DNA from: Acetomicrobium hydrogeniformans
GTDB lineage: Bacteria; Synergistota; Synergistia; Synergistales; JAFGMB01
NCBI GenBank assembly: GCA_016841745.1
Contig: JAENYO010000001.1
Location: forward strand, 1 to 64,000
DNA length: 64,000 nucleotides
Direction: 5' to 3'
Shown here: one piece after another, positions 1-8,806 of the stretch
Numbering within the stretch: the stretch's first letter is position 1
Layout of the letters: the number at the start of each line of letters is the position of its first letter
The notes under the pieces: model-generated
Told to the model about the DNA's origin: nothing
Databases searched by the model: none
What the model saw: only the letters and a program-made list of their open reading frames with translations
Translations under genes and position numbers: made by a program

Positions 1-54
1 GGAGTCATCGGTACTGCCGTCGCCGCTGGTGTTATGCTTACTCTGTTGAGCTGA
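1..54 (+). CDS. C-terminal end of a probable Na+-translocating decarboxylase beta subunit (partial)
   Basis: Frame 1 is open from the window edge to a TGA at 52-54 and encodes 17 hydrophobic residues, GVIGTAVAAGVMLTLLS. This resembles the last membrane segment of OadB/GcdB/MmdB-type subunits, which commonly end in a GVIGSAVAAGVLL-like stretch. Those subunits form the carboxybiotin-dependent Na+ channel of oxaloacetate, glutaconyl-CoA or methylmalonyl-CoA decarboxylases and are common in amino-acid-fermenting anaerobes. Only the tail is visible, so the substrate type cannot be set and the call rests on a short motif. Confidence 0.45.
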   Translation, partial: GVIGTAVAAGVMLTLLS

Positions 55-111
55 AGTGAAGTCCCATACTATACATTTAGGGGTATACTTATATTGATAA
101 TGTCCGTCAGA

Positions 112-141
112 AGGGTACGGGGTTTTCCTGTACCCTTTCTG
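112..141 (+). terminator. Rho-independent terminator after the decarboxylase subunit
   Basis: A 10-bp stem (AGGGTACGGG pairing with CCTGTACCCT, one G-T pair), a 5-base loop GTTTT and a following TTTCTGTT. It lies between the upstream stop codon and rpiB-upp, so it probably ends the upstream transcript. Confidence 0.7.
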
Positions 142-192
142 TTGAGAAAGATCATTCAATAATTTATAACGAATTACGGGGAGGTTAACCAT

Positions 193-1287
193 ATGCTAAT
201 TGCCTTGGGTTCAGATCATGCAGGATTTACTTTAAAGGAGTCATTAAAGGGCTATCTGGTACAGAATGGTCATGAAGTTGTCGACATGGGAACAGATATA
301 GAGGAAATAAGCTGTGATTACCCTGATTATGCAATTCTTGTGGCAAACTGCGTAGCTGATAAGAAAGCTGATAAAGGTATACTTATTTGCGGTACTGGTA
401 TCGGCATGTCCATAGCTGCTAACAAAGTACCTGGAGCTTATGCAGCTGTAGTTCATGATCTGGAGACTGCCCGGTTAAGCCGAACCCACAATAATTCAAA
501 TATCCTGACACTGGGTGCAAGACTTCTCTCTGAAACGGTTGCCATGGAAATTGTTAACACATGGTTGAATGCTGATTTTGAAGGTAATCGTCATTTGAGA
601 AGATTTGAAAAGATCACAAATGAAGAAAAACGCATATGCCGAACTGATTCTGTAAAAAACGCGAAAACCGTTATCTTTAACCATCCACTGATACAACATA
701 AAGTTACGATGATCAGGGATAAGAACACTTCAGTAAAGGAATTCCGGGAACTTGTACAGGAAATAGCCGGTCTTATGGTTTATGAAATTACAAGAGATCT
801 TCCTCTGAAAAAAACAACTGTAGAAACACCTGTAGCCAAGACAGAAGCGTACACTCTTGCAGGTAAGAAGTTAGCGATTGTACCCGTTCTGAGAGCAGGA
901 CTCGGAATGGTTGACGGTATTCTGCAGCTTATTCCGAATGCTAAGGTTGGTCACATAGGATTATATCGTGACCCACAGACTTTTGAACCTGTTGAATATT
1001 ATTGTAAACTTCCCGGAGACATTGAAGAAAGAGACATTCTGGTTATCGATCCAATGCTTGCAACAGGTGGGTCTGCTTCTGCTGCCATATCCTTGATAAA
1101 AAGAAAGGGTGCTAAAAAGATTTCCCTTGTCTGCCTGATAGGGGCACCAGAAGGAGTAGCAAGAGTTCATTCTGACCATCCGGATGTAGATATCTTCATA
1201 GCCGCTCTGGATGATCATCTTAATGACCATGCATACATCGTTCCAGGACTTGGAGATGCAGGAGACCGTCTCTACGGAACAAAATAA
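193..1287 (+). CDS. Fused ribose-5-phosphate isomerase B / uracil phosphoribosyltransferase
   Basis: A 364-residue two-domain protein. Residues 1-150 are RpiB: GSDHAG at 6-11, the active-site Cys66 in [14 protein letters not shown], and the [13 protein letters not shown] segment near 88-100. Residues 154-364 are a full-length Upp: the PRPP-binding loop [13 protein letters not shown] at 284-296 and the uracil-binding [12 protein letters not shown] at 348-359. RpiB interconverts ribose-5-P and ribulose-5-P. Upp makes UMP from uracil and PRPP, so the fusion joins pentose phosphate supply to pyrimidine salvage. The GGGGAGG site at 178-184 supports ATG 193. There is no stop or frameshift at the join, so the fusion looks genuine. 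The next gene follows within 4 bases. Confidence 0.95.
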   Translation: MLIALGSDHAGFTLKESLKGYLVQNGHEVVDMGTDIEEISCDYPDYAILVANCVADKKADKGILICGTGIGMSIAANKVPGAYAAVVHDLETARLSRTHNNSNILTLGARLLSETVAMEIVNTWLNADFEGNRHLRRFEKITNEEKRICRTDSVKNAKTVIFNHPLIQHKVTMIRDKNTSVKEFRELVQEIAGLMVYEITRDLPLKKTTVETPVAKTEAYTLAGKKLAIVPVLRAGLGMVDGILQLIPNAKVGHIGLYRDPQTFEPVEYYCKLPGDIEERDILVIDPMLATGGSASAAISLIKRKGAKKISLVCLIGAPEGVARVHSDHPDVDIFIAALDDHLNDHAYIVPGLGDAGDRLYGTK

Positions 1288-1290
1288 AAA

Positions 1291-2178
1291 ATGAATTCTA
1301 TTGCCCACATTATCTGGATTTCTTGCATGCTATTCCTTTGGAGTCTGGTTATAACACCAGTGTCCATAAGTATTTCTAAACGTTTCCGGATACTGGACCT
1401 CCCGGGTGGAAGAAAGACCCATAATAGTGTCATCCCCTATGGGGGAGGGTTGGTCTTATGGACAGGTTATATGTTATGGACTCTTTTTTTCTCTCCTCAA
1501 GGAGCAATGATAGGGTATTATGGAACAGCTGTAACGATGGTTTTTCTGACAGGCTATCTGGACGATATCACACCGGTAAGACCAATTCTGAGATTCGGGC
1601 TTCATTTTATAGCAGCAGCCCTTGTAATTTCACCGCTGAGCATGGGTCTGCCTGAAAAAATGATCCTTATAATCTGGATAACCGGTATGACAAATGCATA
1701 TAACCTCATTGATGGCATCAATGGGTTATGTCTGATGCTATTCCTGGCTTCAGTTTTCATTACAGCCTTATGGACGCCTAAGATCTATTGGTGGCCCCTT
1801 ATGGGGCTTTCCCTAGGCCTTCTGAGATGGAACTTTCCCAAGGCTTTTACTTTTCTGGGTGATGGTGGGAGTACTTTTCTGGGTTTTATTTTTTCCTCTC
1901 ACGTAGTCCTTTCCTTTGCAGAGAGGATCTGGGGACTGGACTTTTTTTCTCTCCTTGTCATACTATCTCTATTGGGAGGAATCCCTGCAGTGGATACGCT
2001 GTTTGCAATAACCAGAAGATCTTTACATCATGGATCTCCTTTTCTGGCTGATAGGGGACACCTTCACCATCGACTTCTTGATAGAGGATTAACAGGAACT
2101 TCCACTGTTATGACCCTTACAATAGCACATAGCCTTTTGCTTACGTCTGGAATTTACCTTGTGTTATGCAGGGGTTAG
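1291..2178 (+). CDS. Undecaprenyl-phosphate sugar-1-phosphate transferase (WecA/TagO/MraY family)
   Basis: A 295-residue polytopic membrane protein of the polyprenyl-phosphate hexose-1-phosphate transferase family. Visible family motifs are GYLDDITPVRP (acidic Mg site), NAYNLIDGINGL (NxxNxxDGxNGL), FLGDGGSTFLG, and the cytoplasmic His loop RGHLHHRLLDRG near residue 255. Members move a sugar-1-phosphate, usually GlcNAc-1-P, from a UDP-sugar to undecaprenyl phosphate and so start synthesis of a surface polymer. The GlcNAc epimerase immediately downstream supports a WecA/TagO-like role rather than MraY. The ribosome binding site is weak, so translation may be coupled to rpiB-upp. The exact polymer is unknown. 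Confidence 0.88.
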   Translation: MNSIAHIIWISCMLFLWSLVITPVSISISKRFRILDLPGGRKTHNSVIPYGGGLVLWTGYMLWTLFFSPQGAMIGYYGTAVTMVFLTGYLDDITPVRPILRFGLHFIAAALVISPLSMGLPEKMILIIWITGMTNAYNLIDGINGLCLMLFLASVFITALWTPKIYWWPLMGLSLGLLRWNFPKAFTFLGDGGSTFLGFIFSSHVVLSFAERIWGLDFFSLLVILSLLGGIPAVDTLFAITRRSLHHGSPFLADRGHLHHRLLDRGLTGTSTVMTLTIAHSLLLTSGIYLVLCRG

Positions 2179-2198
2179 CGTGTAAATGGAGGATCTAA

Positions 2199-3323
2199 TT
2201 GGATACTAAATATATTATTTGTGTTGTTGGCACACGGCCTGAAGCAATCAAGATGGCTCCTGTGATAAAAAGGTTCCAGCTGTCTAAGGAATTTGAATGT
2301 AGGGTTCTTGCAACTGGCCAGCACACAGATATGCTGGATCAGGCTCTATCACATTTCGGCATCCTTCCTGATTTTAATCTTAAGATAATGAGAGAAAAGC
2401 AGTCTCTTGATTATCTCACTTCGAGCGTATTGGAAGGAGTTGGACAGGTTCTGGATAAAGAGCACCCTGATATGGTTCTTGTTCATGGGGATACTACAAC
2501 TACATTTGCCTCTGCCTTAGCTGCTTTTTACCGTAAAATACCTGTAGGCCACGTGGAATCTGGTCTGAGAAGTAACGATCCTTATCTTCCATTTCCAGAA
2601 GAACTTAACAGGATATTGGCCGATGATCTTTCTACACTCTTTTTCGCTCCAACTATTCATGCCCATCAGAACCTTATATCAGAGGGAAGAGATCGTGATA
2701 AGGTTTTCATTACAGGTAATACTGTAATAGACTCTCTTTTCTGGACCTTAGAGAATCTGGGATCATATAAACCGGACTGGGTTGCTCCTCTTTTACCAAA
2801 GAACAGGATAGTTCTGGTTACAGCCCATAGGAGGGAATCCTGGGGACAACCGCTGAATTCCATATGTAAAGCCATAAAGATCGTGCTATCCCAGTATGAG
2901 AACCTACATGTCATATTCCCAGTTCATAAAAACCCGGAAGTTCGCAAAATAGTCTATAGCTGTCTTTCAGATCAGAAAAGGGTTACTCTCTGTGAACCAC
3001 TTTCCTATCCGGATTTTGTAAGGCTTATGCAACTTAGTTATATGATACTTTCAGATAGTGGAGGAGTTCAAGAAGAAGCAACTGCTCTTCAGAAACCACT
3101 GTTAATACTTAGGTATCAATCTGAAAGGCCAGAAGCTACAGAACAGGGAACCGGCGTTCTGGTCGGTACAAATACAGATCTTATAATCCGGGAATGCCGT
3201 AGATTGATTGAAGACAGGGAACATTATAAAGAAGTAACAAATAAACCCCGGAATCCTTTTGGAGACGGCAAAGCAGCAGAAAGGATCGAGAATATAATTC
3301 GTTCTTTTTTTCACACGACATAA
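2199..3323 (+). CDS. wecB: UDP-N-acetylglucosamine 2-epimerase (non-hydrolysing)
   Basis: 374 residues, the usual length for WecB/MnaA. Seen are the N-terminal GTRPEAIKMAPVIK, ATGQHTDMLDQAL, the VHGDTTTTFASALAAF and GHVESGLRS motifs, TAHRRESWG, and the C-terminal SDSGGVQEEATAL and GTGVLVG. It converts UDP-GlcNAc to UDP-ManNAc in the cytoplasm and pairs naturally with the upstream lipid-linked sugar transferase. The start is TTG at 2199, behind an ATGGAGG site at 2186-2192; no ATG or GTG is better placed. Confidence 0.95.
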   Translation: MDTKYIICVVGTRPEAIKMAPVIKRFQLSKEFECRVLATGQHTDMLDQALSHFGILPDFNLKIMREKQSLDYLTSSVLEGVGQVLDKEHPDMVLVHGDTTTTFASALAAFYRKIPVGHVESGLRSNDPYLPFPEELNRILADDLSTLFFAPTIHAHQNLISEGRDRDKVFITGNTVIDSLFWTLENLGSYKPDWVAPLLPKNRIVLVTAHRRESWGQPLNSICKAIKIVLSQYENLHVIFPVHKNPEVRKIVYSCLSDQKRVTLCEPLSYPDFVRLMQLSYMILSDSGGVQEEATALQKPLLILRYQSERPEATEQGTGVLVGTNTDLIIRECRRLIEDREHYKEVTNKPRNPFGDGKAAERIENIIRSFFHTT

Positions 3324-3404
3324 CGTTTATTTTTATATGGTTAATTACTTACTTTGACAATCTCGAAGTAACTGATTAATTCACACGTCATTGAGGTGAT
3401 CTTT

Positions 3405-4712
3405 TTGAATTGTAAAATGAATATTAAAGGTGGAATTAGACTCAAGGGAACAGTAACGACCCAGGGAGCAAAGAATGCAGCCCTTCCCATACTGGCATCA
3501 GCGTTGCTTCTGAAAGACAAGACTCTTAAGCTCCGTCGAGTTCCCAACCTCCGGGATATTAAAACAATGGCAGATCTACTTGCTACGCTTGGAGTCAATG
3601 TATCCTACTCCGGACATGAAATGATCCTCGAGGTTCCTTCTGAACTTTGTTGGGAAACTCCTGCAAACCTGGTAAGAAAAATGAGGGCCTCTTCACTGGT
3701 TCTTGGTCCCCTTGTAGCCCGCTGTGGAAAAGCTGTTATGCCACTACCCGGAGGATGTTCAATCGGAAGCAGGCCTATAGATCTTCACCTCAAGGGACTT
3801 TCCAGGATGGGTGCTACCATTGAACTGGATCATGGTGCTGTCCACGCATCAGCAAAAGGCCTGAAAGGCTGTCGCATATACCTTGATTTCCCATCTGTTG
3901 GTGCAACTGAAAACCTTCTCATGGCAGCAGTGTTTGCAAAAGGAGAAACGCTGCTGGAAAATGTTGCGAGGGAACCGGAGATCTCCAATCTTATCTCTAC
4001 TCTGAATCTTATGGGTGCCAGGATCGAAGAACGTCCCACAGGTGAGATCCTTGTTCAGGGAGTTGACGAACTGGATAGTGCTTCTGCCACGATCATTCCA
4101 GATAGAATAGAAGCATGTACCTACCTGCTTGCAGGAGTAATAACAGGAGGCGAAGTCAAGGTAACAGACCTGAATATCAACCATGTAGATGCGCTGATTG
4201 CAAAACTCGAAGAAGCTGGAGTCCCTCTATCAATAACAGGAAACAGTGTTACCGTTCATCCGCTTAACAAGATCAAGGCTGTTTCTCTCAAAACCCTGCC
4301 TTTTCCGGGCTTTCCCACGGACCTTCAGCCTCAGATAATGGCTACACTGTCACTGGCCGATGGAACAAGCATTATCCAGGAAAGTGTCTTCGAATCGAGA
4401 TTCCGTCATATAAGTGAATTGAACAAGATGGGCGCATCCATTGAAGTCCAGGGACATACAGCCATCATAAAGGGAGTAAGGGAGTTGGTTGGAGCAGACG
4501 TTGTTGCTACAGACCTTAGAGCTGGTGCTTCATTGATACTTGCTGGTCTTGCTGCATGTGACGAAACAAACATTTTTAATCTTGGCCATGTCTGGCGTGG
4601 ATACGAAAATATTGACGGAAAGCTACGAGAGCTGGGAGGGGAAGTATCCATTCTTCCAGTTGATATAATTGAATCCAAAGTGAATGGAGTAACCCCTGAA
4701 GGGGGTGATTGA
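3405..4712 (+). CDS. murA: UDP-N-acetylglucosamine 1-carboxyvinyltransferase
   Basis: MurA makes the first committed peptidoglycan precursor by adding enolpyruvate from PEP to UDP-GlcNAc. Seen are the N-terminal QGAKNAALPILASALL (conserved Lys-Asn), RKMRASSLVLGPLVAR, and PGGCSIGSRPIDLH, whose Cys118 (counted from TTG 3405) is the residue alkylated by fosfomycin in the family. About 435 residues, close to the family length. A GTG at 3396 also opens the frame, but the GAGGTG site at 3393-3398 followed by six bases points to TTG 3405. It heads the run of genes through ispG and touches the start of the next gene. Confidence 0.97.
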   Translation: MNCKMNIKGGIRLKGTVTTQGAKNAALPILASALLLKDKTLKLRRVPNLRDIKTMADLLATLGVNVSYSGHEMILEVPSELCWETPANLVRKMRASSLVLGPLVARCGKAVMPLPGGCSIGSRPIDLHLKGLSRMGATIELDHGAVHASAKGLKGCRIYLDFPSVGATENLLMAAVFAKGETLLENVAREPEISNLISTLNLMGARIEERPTGEILVQGVDELDSASATIIPDRIEACTYLLAGVITGGEVKVTDLNINHVDALIAKLEEAGVPLSITGNSVTVHPLNKIKAVSLKTLPFPGFPTDLQPQIMATLSLADGTSIIQESVFESRFRHISELNKMGASIEVQGHTAIIKGVRELVGADVVATDLRAGASLILAGLAACDETNIFNLGHVWRGYENIDGKLRELGGEVSILPVDIIESKVNGVTPEGGD

Positions 4713-4714
4713 TT

Positions 4715-5827
4715 TTGACATGGCTTATGGACCTGGTCAGACACTCCATAAGAGAATATGAGCCTTTCAGACTCGAACAGGATAATCGACTATATATGGG
4801 CAGTTCATTTCTCGATCTGAGATATAATTCCAGCAGGTGGTTTATGCTTAAGGATAGTGTCCGGAAAGAAGCTGTTGCATTTTCTGAGAACAATGACTAC
4901 CGAAAATATATGAGATCAGGGCTTCAATATCTTAAAAATGAAATAGCAAGGGTAAATGGTGTTTCTGTATCTGAGGTAATTATTGGAAACAACGTGCCTG
5001 ACCTTCTGAAAAACCTGTTCTTCTGCATCATAGAAGATGATGATGAAGCTGTTTTGTCTTTGCCTGTTCCTTCCTTATACCAGGACCTTATCAAAATATA
5101 CGGAGGAAGGTTTACAGCCGTTCCTTCAGGCAGTGACCTTATGCCCAGGGAGGAACTCCTCTTATCAGCATGTAATTACCAGACCAAGGTCATGATACTG
5201 AAGAACCCCCTTTTCCTTTCGGGCATTCAGGTACCAGAAAGAGATCTTGTAACCCTCCTTTCCTGTATGGACAAATATCGCATCTTGTTGTTTGTTGATG
5301 AGACCGAAAATATTCTGGACTACCCTGATACAGGTTTCCTGGGGACAGAACTTTTCAAGAACTATGGAAAAATGGCATTAATACGCTCTTTTCACGCATT
5401 GTACGGTATTTCAGGTTTAAATGTAGCCTATTCGATCTTACCCGCACCATTAGCCAGGGAATATAATAAAATAGGAAATATTTCCTTACCTTCTGCCTAT
5501 GCGGTAGAACAAGCCTTGTACCAAAGGACTGAGCAGACAACAATCACAAACATCAAGAGAAATATCTCGTTAGAAAAAGCAAAGATGAAATATAGGCTTA
5601 GACAAATGGGATTGCAGGTAATCAAGAATTGCACATCCAATATTGTGATCCATTTTGTACAGGCCGATAAGGTCTGGGAATGCTTGGCAAAAGAAGGCAT
5701 TATTGTAACAAATGGAAAAGAACACTCGATTCCTGGATATCTGATAATATCTGTCGGTTTGCCCGAAGAGAACGAACAGTTTCTTGCTGCTTTGAGAAAG
5801 GTGTTGAACTACCTTGGCCATAGATGA
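4715..5827 (+). CDS. HisC-like fold-type I aminotransferase homologue lacking the PLP lysine (predicted pseudoenzyme)
   Basis: About 370 residues with the overall plan of class I/II aminotransferases, closest in pattern to histidinol-phosphate aminotransferase and CobD: a GNNVPDLLKNL segment, a degenerate KNPLFLSG where NPNNPTG is expected, LLFVDETE where VVDEAY is expected, and RSFHALYGISGLNVAY where RTFSKAYGLAGLRIGY is expected. So the PLP Schiff-base lysine is Ala228, the DEAY tyrosine is Glu198, and the phosphate- or substrate-binding arginine is Asn. Asp195 is kept. The frame is intact, so this is not a decaying gene. It starts at TTG 4715 after a GGGGGTG site, just behind murA, and overlaps the next gene. 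The family is known; the role is unknown. Transamination is unlikely. Confidence 0.75.
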   Translation: MTWLMDLVRHSIREYEPFRLEQDNRLYMGSSFLDLRYNSSRWFMLKDSVRKEAVAFSENNDYRKYMRSGLQYLKNEIARVNGVSVSEVIIGNNVPDLLKNLFFCIIEDDDEAVLSLPVPSLYQDLIKIYGGRFTAVPSGSDLMPREELLLSACNYQTKVMILKNPLFLSGIQVPERDLVTLLSCMDKYRILLFVDETENILDYPDTGFLGTELFKNYGKMALIRSFHALYGISGLNVAYSILPAPLAREYNKIGNISLPSAYAVEQALYQRTEQTTITNIKRNISLEKAKMKYRLRQMGLQVIKNCTSNIVIHFVQADKVWECLAKEGIIVTNGKEHSIPGYLIISVGLPEENEQFLAALRKVLNYLGHR

Positions 5828-6662
5828 AAAAACAAAACTGGAACTTGAACAGATTCGAGTCCTGGCTTTTATTGGCCCCGCAGGCACAGGGAAAAGCAGG
5901 AGAGCTCAGCTCCTTGCTCGCACAAGAAGAGTGGATTATGTTATAGATGACGGTCTAGTTGTTTCTCGTGGCAAAATTATGATAGGCAAAAGCGCAAAGT
6001 CTGAAAAAAACCTTATCAGTGCCATCAGGAGAGCCCTTTTCCAATTTCCAGATCATAAAGAAAGCGTTATTGCATTCCTGGCCAATGAGTCACCCTGCAG
6101 AGTAATGGTAATTGCTACATCTCAATCCATGGCCGAAAAGATCATAAAGACTCTGAGGCTTCCAAAACCTTCAGAGTTTATCAACATAGAAGATGTTGCA
6201 ACTCCGGATGAAATCCGGCAGGCAAAACAGGAACGCCAACAGAAAGGCCATCATGTTATTCCAGTTTCTCAGGCTCAGATAAGGAAAAACTTTGGAGGAA
6301 AACTGGTGGGCCGACTTAGAGAGCTATGGAAAACAAAGGACAGACATGAAGGGGAAAGAACAGTGGTCAGGCCACCATTCAGTTTTTATGGAAATCTCTG
6401 CATTGAAATGACTGCAATCAGCCAGATAGTAGAATATATTATTAGATTAACAAGACAAGTAAGGGAAGTTATGGAAGTAAGGATTCGGATAAATGCCGAG
6501 AGGCTAAGTATATCTATAGATATCAATGTTAATATGGGCAAACAGAACCTTCTCGAACTTAGTAGATCCATACAGAATAGAACTGCTTCGGGAGTAAGTT
6601 ATTTTACTGGAATGGATGTCAGATCAGTGGACGTTAATATCAAAGAGGTGTTCGTTGAATGA
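5814..6662 (+). CDS. P-loop NTPase fused to an Asp23-like domain
   Basis: 282 residues. A Walker A motif, GPAGTGKS, lies at 21-28 after a short leader (VLAFIGPAG). An apparent strand FINIEDVATPDEIRQAKQERQ follows near 122, and there is a basic linker around 150-185. Residues 190-282 look like an Asp23/Gls24-type domain: a short strand then the helix AISQIVEYIIRLTRQVREV, RIRINAERLSISIDINVNMG, and a final SVDVNIKEVFVE strand. Asp23 proteins are envelope-associated in Firmicutes. The P-loop half resembles small kinases or AAA-like ATPases, but I cannot assign its substrate. It starts at TTG 5814, inside the preceding gene (14-bp overlap), and its last codon overlaps the UDG start, so it is part of the envelope operon. 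Function is unknown. Confidence 0.75.
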   Translation: MAIDEKTKLELEQIRVLAFIGPAGTGKSRRAQLLARTRRVDYVIDDGLVVSRGKIMIGKSAKSEKNLISAIRRALFQFPDHKESVIAFLANESPCRVMVIATSQSMAEKIIKTLRLPKPSEFINIEDVATPDEIRQAKQERQQKGHHVIPVSQAQIRKNFGGKLVGRLRELWKTKDRHEGERTVVRPPFSFYGNLCIEMTAISQIVEYIIRLTRQVREVMEVRIRINAERLSISIDINVNMGKQNLLELSRSIQNRTASGVSYFTGMDVRSVDVNIKEVFVE

Positions 6663-7285
6663 ACCGAATAATCTATAACCCTGAACAGGATGAAATGGCA
6701 GAGGAGAAAAAGAAGTGCTGGGAAACAATTCAGGATCAGGTGAAGAAGTGCATTCTTTGTCCTCTTCACAAAGAAAGGAACTGTACAGTTTTTGGTGAAG
6801 GTCCAAGGAATGCGGATCTTATGTTCGTTGGAGAAGGACCTGGAGCAGATGAAGACAGAGAGGGTATCCCCTTTATAGGAAGAGCAGGCCAACTTTTAAC
6901 CAAGATTATGGAAGCTGCCGATATCTCGAGAGACCAGGTGTTTATAACCAACGTTGTAAAGTGTCGCCCACCCAACAACAGGGTTCCGATGATAGAAGAA
7001 ATGATGGCCTGCAGCAGCTACCTGGAAGCACAGATAGCAATTATCAATCCAAGGATCATTGTCTGCCTTGGAAGCACCCCTACGAAATGGTTTCTAAAAT
7101 CAACAGAAGGCATATCCAAGATCAGGGGGAAGTGGTTTTCCTGGAGGGGAATTGATCTTATGCCTATGTTCCACCCAAGTTATCTTCTAAGAAATCAATC
7201 CAGAAAACCAGGAAGTCCTAAAGACCTGACATGGCAAGATATCAAAGAGGTTAAAGACAGACTAGAACAGCGTGCTTCTGTTTGA
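6659..7285 (+). CDS. Uracil-DNA glycosylase, family 4 (Fe-S)
   Basis: 208 residues. The family-4 active-site signature GEGPGADEDREGIPFIGRAG spans about 58-77 and the HPSYLLRN motif lies near 162. Cys31 and Cys34 (CILC) together with Cys102 (KCRPPNNR) and Cys118 fit the four ligands of the family's 4Fe-4S cluster. It removes uracil from DNA at the start of base excision repair. The ATG at 6659 overlaps the preceding stop by 4 bp and has an AGAGGTG site at 6644-6650. It is the only DNA repair gene in an otherwise envelope- and lipid-directed operon, which may be only positional. Confidence 0.93.
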   Translation: MNRIIYNPEQDEMAEEKKKCWETIQDQVKKCILCPLHKERNCTVFGEGPRNADLMFVGEGPGADEDREGIPFIGRAGQLLTKIMEAADISRDQVFITNVVKCRPPNNRVPMIEEMMACSSYLEAQIAIINPRIIVCLGSTPTKWFLKSTEGISKIRGKWFSWRGIDLMPMFHPSYLLRNQSRKPGSPKDLTWQDIKEVKDRLEQRASV

Positions 7286-7296
7286 GGTGATTTGAT

Positions 7297-8004
7297 ATGA
7301 TTAATGGAAAATCAAGTATTATTCCTGAACATATTGCTATCGTAATGGATGGCAACGGCAGATGGGCCAAGAAACGGTTATTACCACGTGTCGCAGGACA
7401 TAGAGCTGGTGTTGATGCAGTGGAAAGGATTGTCAAGGCAGCAAATGAGATTGGTATCCGTTATCTCTCCCTATATGCATTTTCTACAGAAAACTGGAAA
7501 AGACCAAAGGAAGAAATTAAAGGCCTTATGGGGCTTCTCAAATACTACCTTCTCAAAAAAGCCCAACTATTGAAACAGGAGAATGTTCGGATCAGATTTG
7601 CTGGGAGAAGGTCTGATCTTTCTGATGAGGTGCTATCATTAATGGATTCTGCCGAAGCTGTAACAGCAGAGTGTACAGGCCTCCAACTCATCTTTTGTTT
7701 GAATTATGGTGGAAGACAGGAAATTATTGACGCTGTAAATACAGCAATACATTCTGGTCATATTGGGTCTATCTCCGAGTCTTTACTTGAAGAGAATCTT
7801 TATCTGCCTGACGTTCCTGATCCGGATCTGATAATTCGGACAAGCGGAGAACTCAGACTGAGTAATTTCTGGCTTTGGCAGTCAAGTTATAGTGAATTCT
7901 TTTTTTCAGATGTACTATGGCCTGATTTCAACAGGGATAACTTGATTGAAGCAATTAAATCTTATGAGGGTAGGGAAAGACGTTATGGATCTTTCACAGT
8001 TTAA
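7297..8004 (+). CDS. uppS: Isoprenyl (undecaprenyl) diphosphate synthase
   Basis: 235 residues, a cis-prenyltransferase that extends FPP with IPP to the C55 carrier lipid for wall and surface polymer synthesis. Seen are the N-terminal IVMDGNGRWAKKR with the catalytic Asp, GHRAGVDAV, LSLYAFSTENWKRP, and the C-terminal TSGELRLSNFWLWQSSYSE. A TGAGGTGAT site precedes ATG 7297. It sits directly upstream of cdsA, with which it overlaps, and dxr, the classic uppS-cdsA-dxr-rseP order. Confidence 0.97.
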   Translation: MINGKSSIIPEHIAIVMDGNGRWAKKRLLPRVAGHRAGVDAVERIVKAANEIGIRYLSLYAFSTENWKRPKEEIKGLMGLLKYYLLKKAQLLKQENVRIRFAGRRSDLSDEVLSLMDSAEAVTAECTGLQLIFCLNYGGRQEIIDAVNTAIHSGHIGSISESLLEENLYLPDVPDPDLIIRTSGELRLSNFWLWQSSYSEFFFSDVLWPDFNRDNLIEAIKSYEGRERRYGSFTV

Positions 8005-8806
8005 GCAGGAACCAGTCAGACGGATTTTCAGCGGTATCTTTATTGTATTACTTATCATACTTGGCATTATTCTTGGAGGACTGCCCTGGCTGGGATCGGT
8101 ATTTCTGATTTCCATTTTGTCACTTTGGGAATTTTATGATCTTTTATCACAAAGAATCCATGTTTCCAAAGGTGTTGGAATTTTGAGCAGCCTTCTAATC
8201 TTTCTGCTTGCTAGATCCGGATTGTTTGAAGTTTATTCAATTCCTCTTCTAACTATAAGCGCCTTTGCTGTGATACTCATAGAAATATTAAGGAAGCAAC
8301 TTACAGGAACCAGTAATGCCCTCTGGAATCTTGGAGGGACTATTTCCGGTATAGTGTATGTTATTTTGCCATGGACATTTATGTATCTTATGAGGACAAA
8401 ACCCTACGGCATGTATATTCTTCTTGCACTTTTTATGTGTACCTGGTCCTGTGATGTTTTTGCCTATATTATTGGCTCAAGATGGGGGAAAAATGCACTA
8501 TGTGAGGAAGTGAGCCCCAAAAAAAGCTGGGAAGGATTCTGGGGAGGACTTGCTGGTTCTTTGCTCGGTTCTTTATTTATTCCCTACGTTTACAATTTGC
8601 CCCCTGTTCCTTATCTTCTGATTGGATTGATTTGTGGTATCGCAGGACAACTGGGAGATCTTGGCGAATCTATCCTTAAACGTGAAGCCGGAGTTAAAGA
8701 TTCTGGAACTCTGATACCAGGTCATGGAGGATTTCTGGATCGCTTCGATAGTATTCTTGTAAGTGGAACGTTGACTTACCTGATCTTTGGAGTGATTATA
8801 CGTTGA
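7985..8806 (+). CDS. cdsA: Phosphatidate cytidylyltransferase
   Basis: A polytopic membrane enzyme making CDP-diacylglycerol from phosphatidate and CTP, the branch point for phospholipid synthesis. The CdsA signature is present at the C-terminus: SILKREAGVKDSGTLIPGHG followed by GFLDRFDS, preceded by SPKKSWEGFWGG. About 273 residues with seven or so hydrophobic segments. The frame is open further upstream (ATG 7946, ATG 7964), but GAGGGTAGGGA just before ATG 7985 makes that start the best placed. It overlaps uppS by 20 bp and dxr by 4 bp, so the three are probably translationally coupled. Confidence 0.95.
   Translation: MDLSQFKQEPVRRIFSGIFIVLLIILGIILGGLPWLGSVFLISILSLWEFYDLLSQRIHVSKGVGILSSLLIFLLARSGLFEVYSIPLLTISAFAVILIEILRKQLTGTSNALWNLGGTISGIVYVILPWTFMYLMRTKPYGMYILLALFMCTWSCDVFAYIIGSRWGKNALCEEVSPKKSWEGFWGGLAGSLLGSLFIPYVYNLPPVPYLLIGLICGIAGQLGDLGESILKREAGVKDSGTLIPGHGGFLDRFDSILVSGTLTYLIFGVIIR

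Noticed and set aside
7946..7984. Upstream extension of cdsA
   Set aside because: It lies within uppS, and the GAGGGTAGGG site points to ATG 7985.
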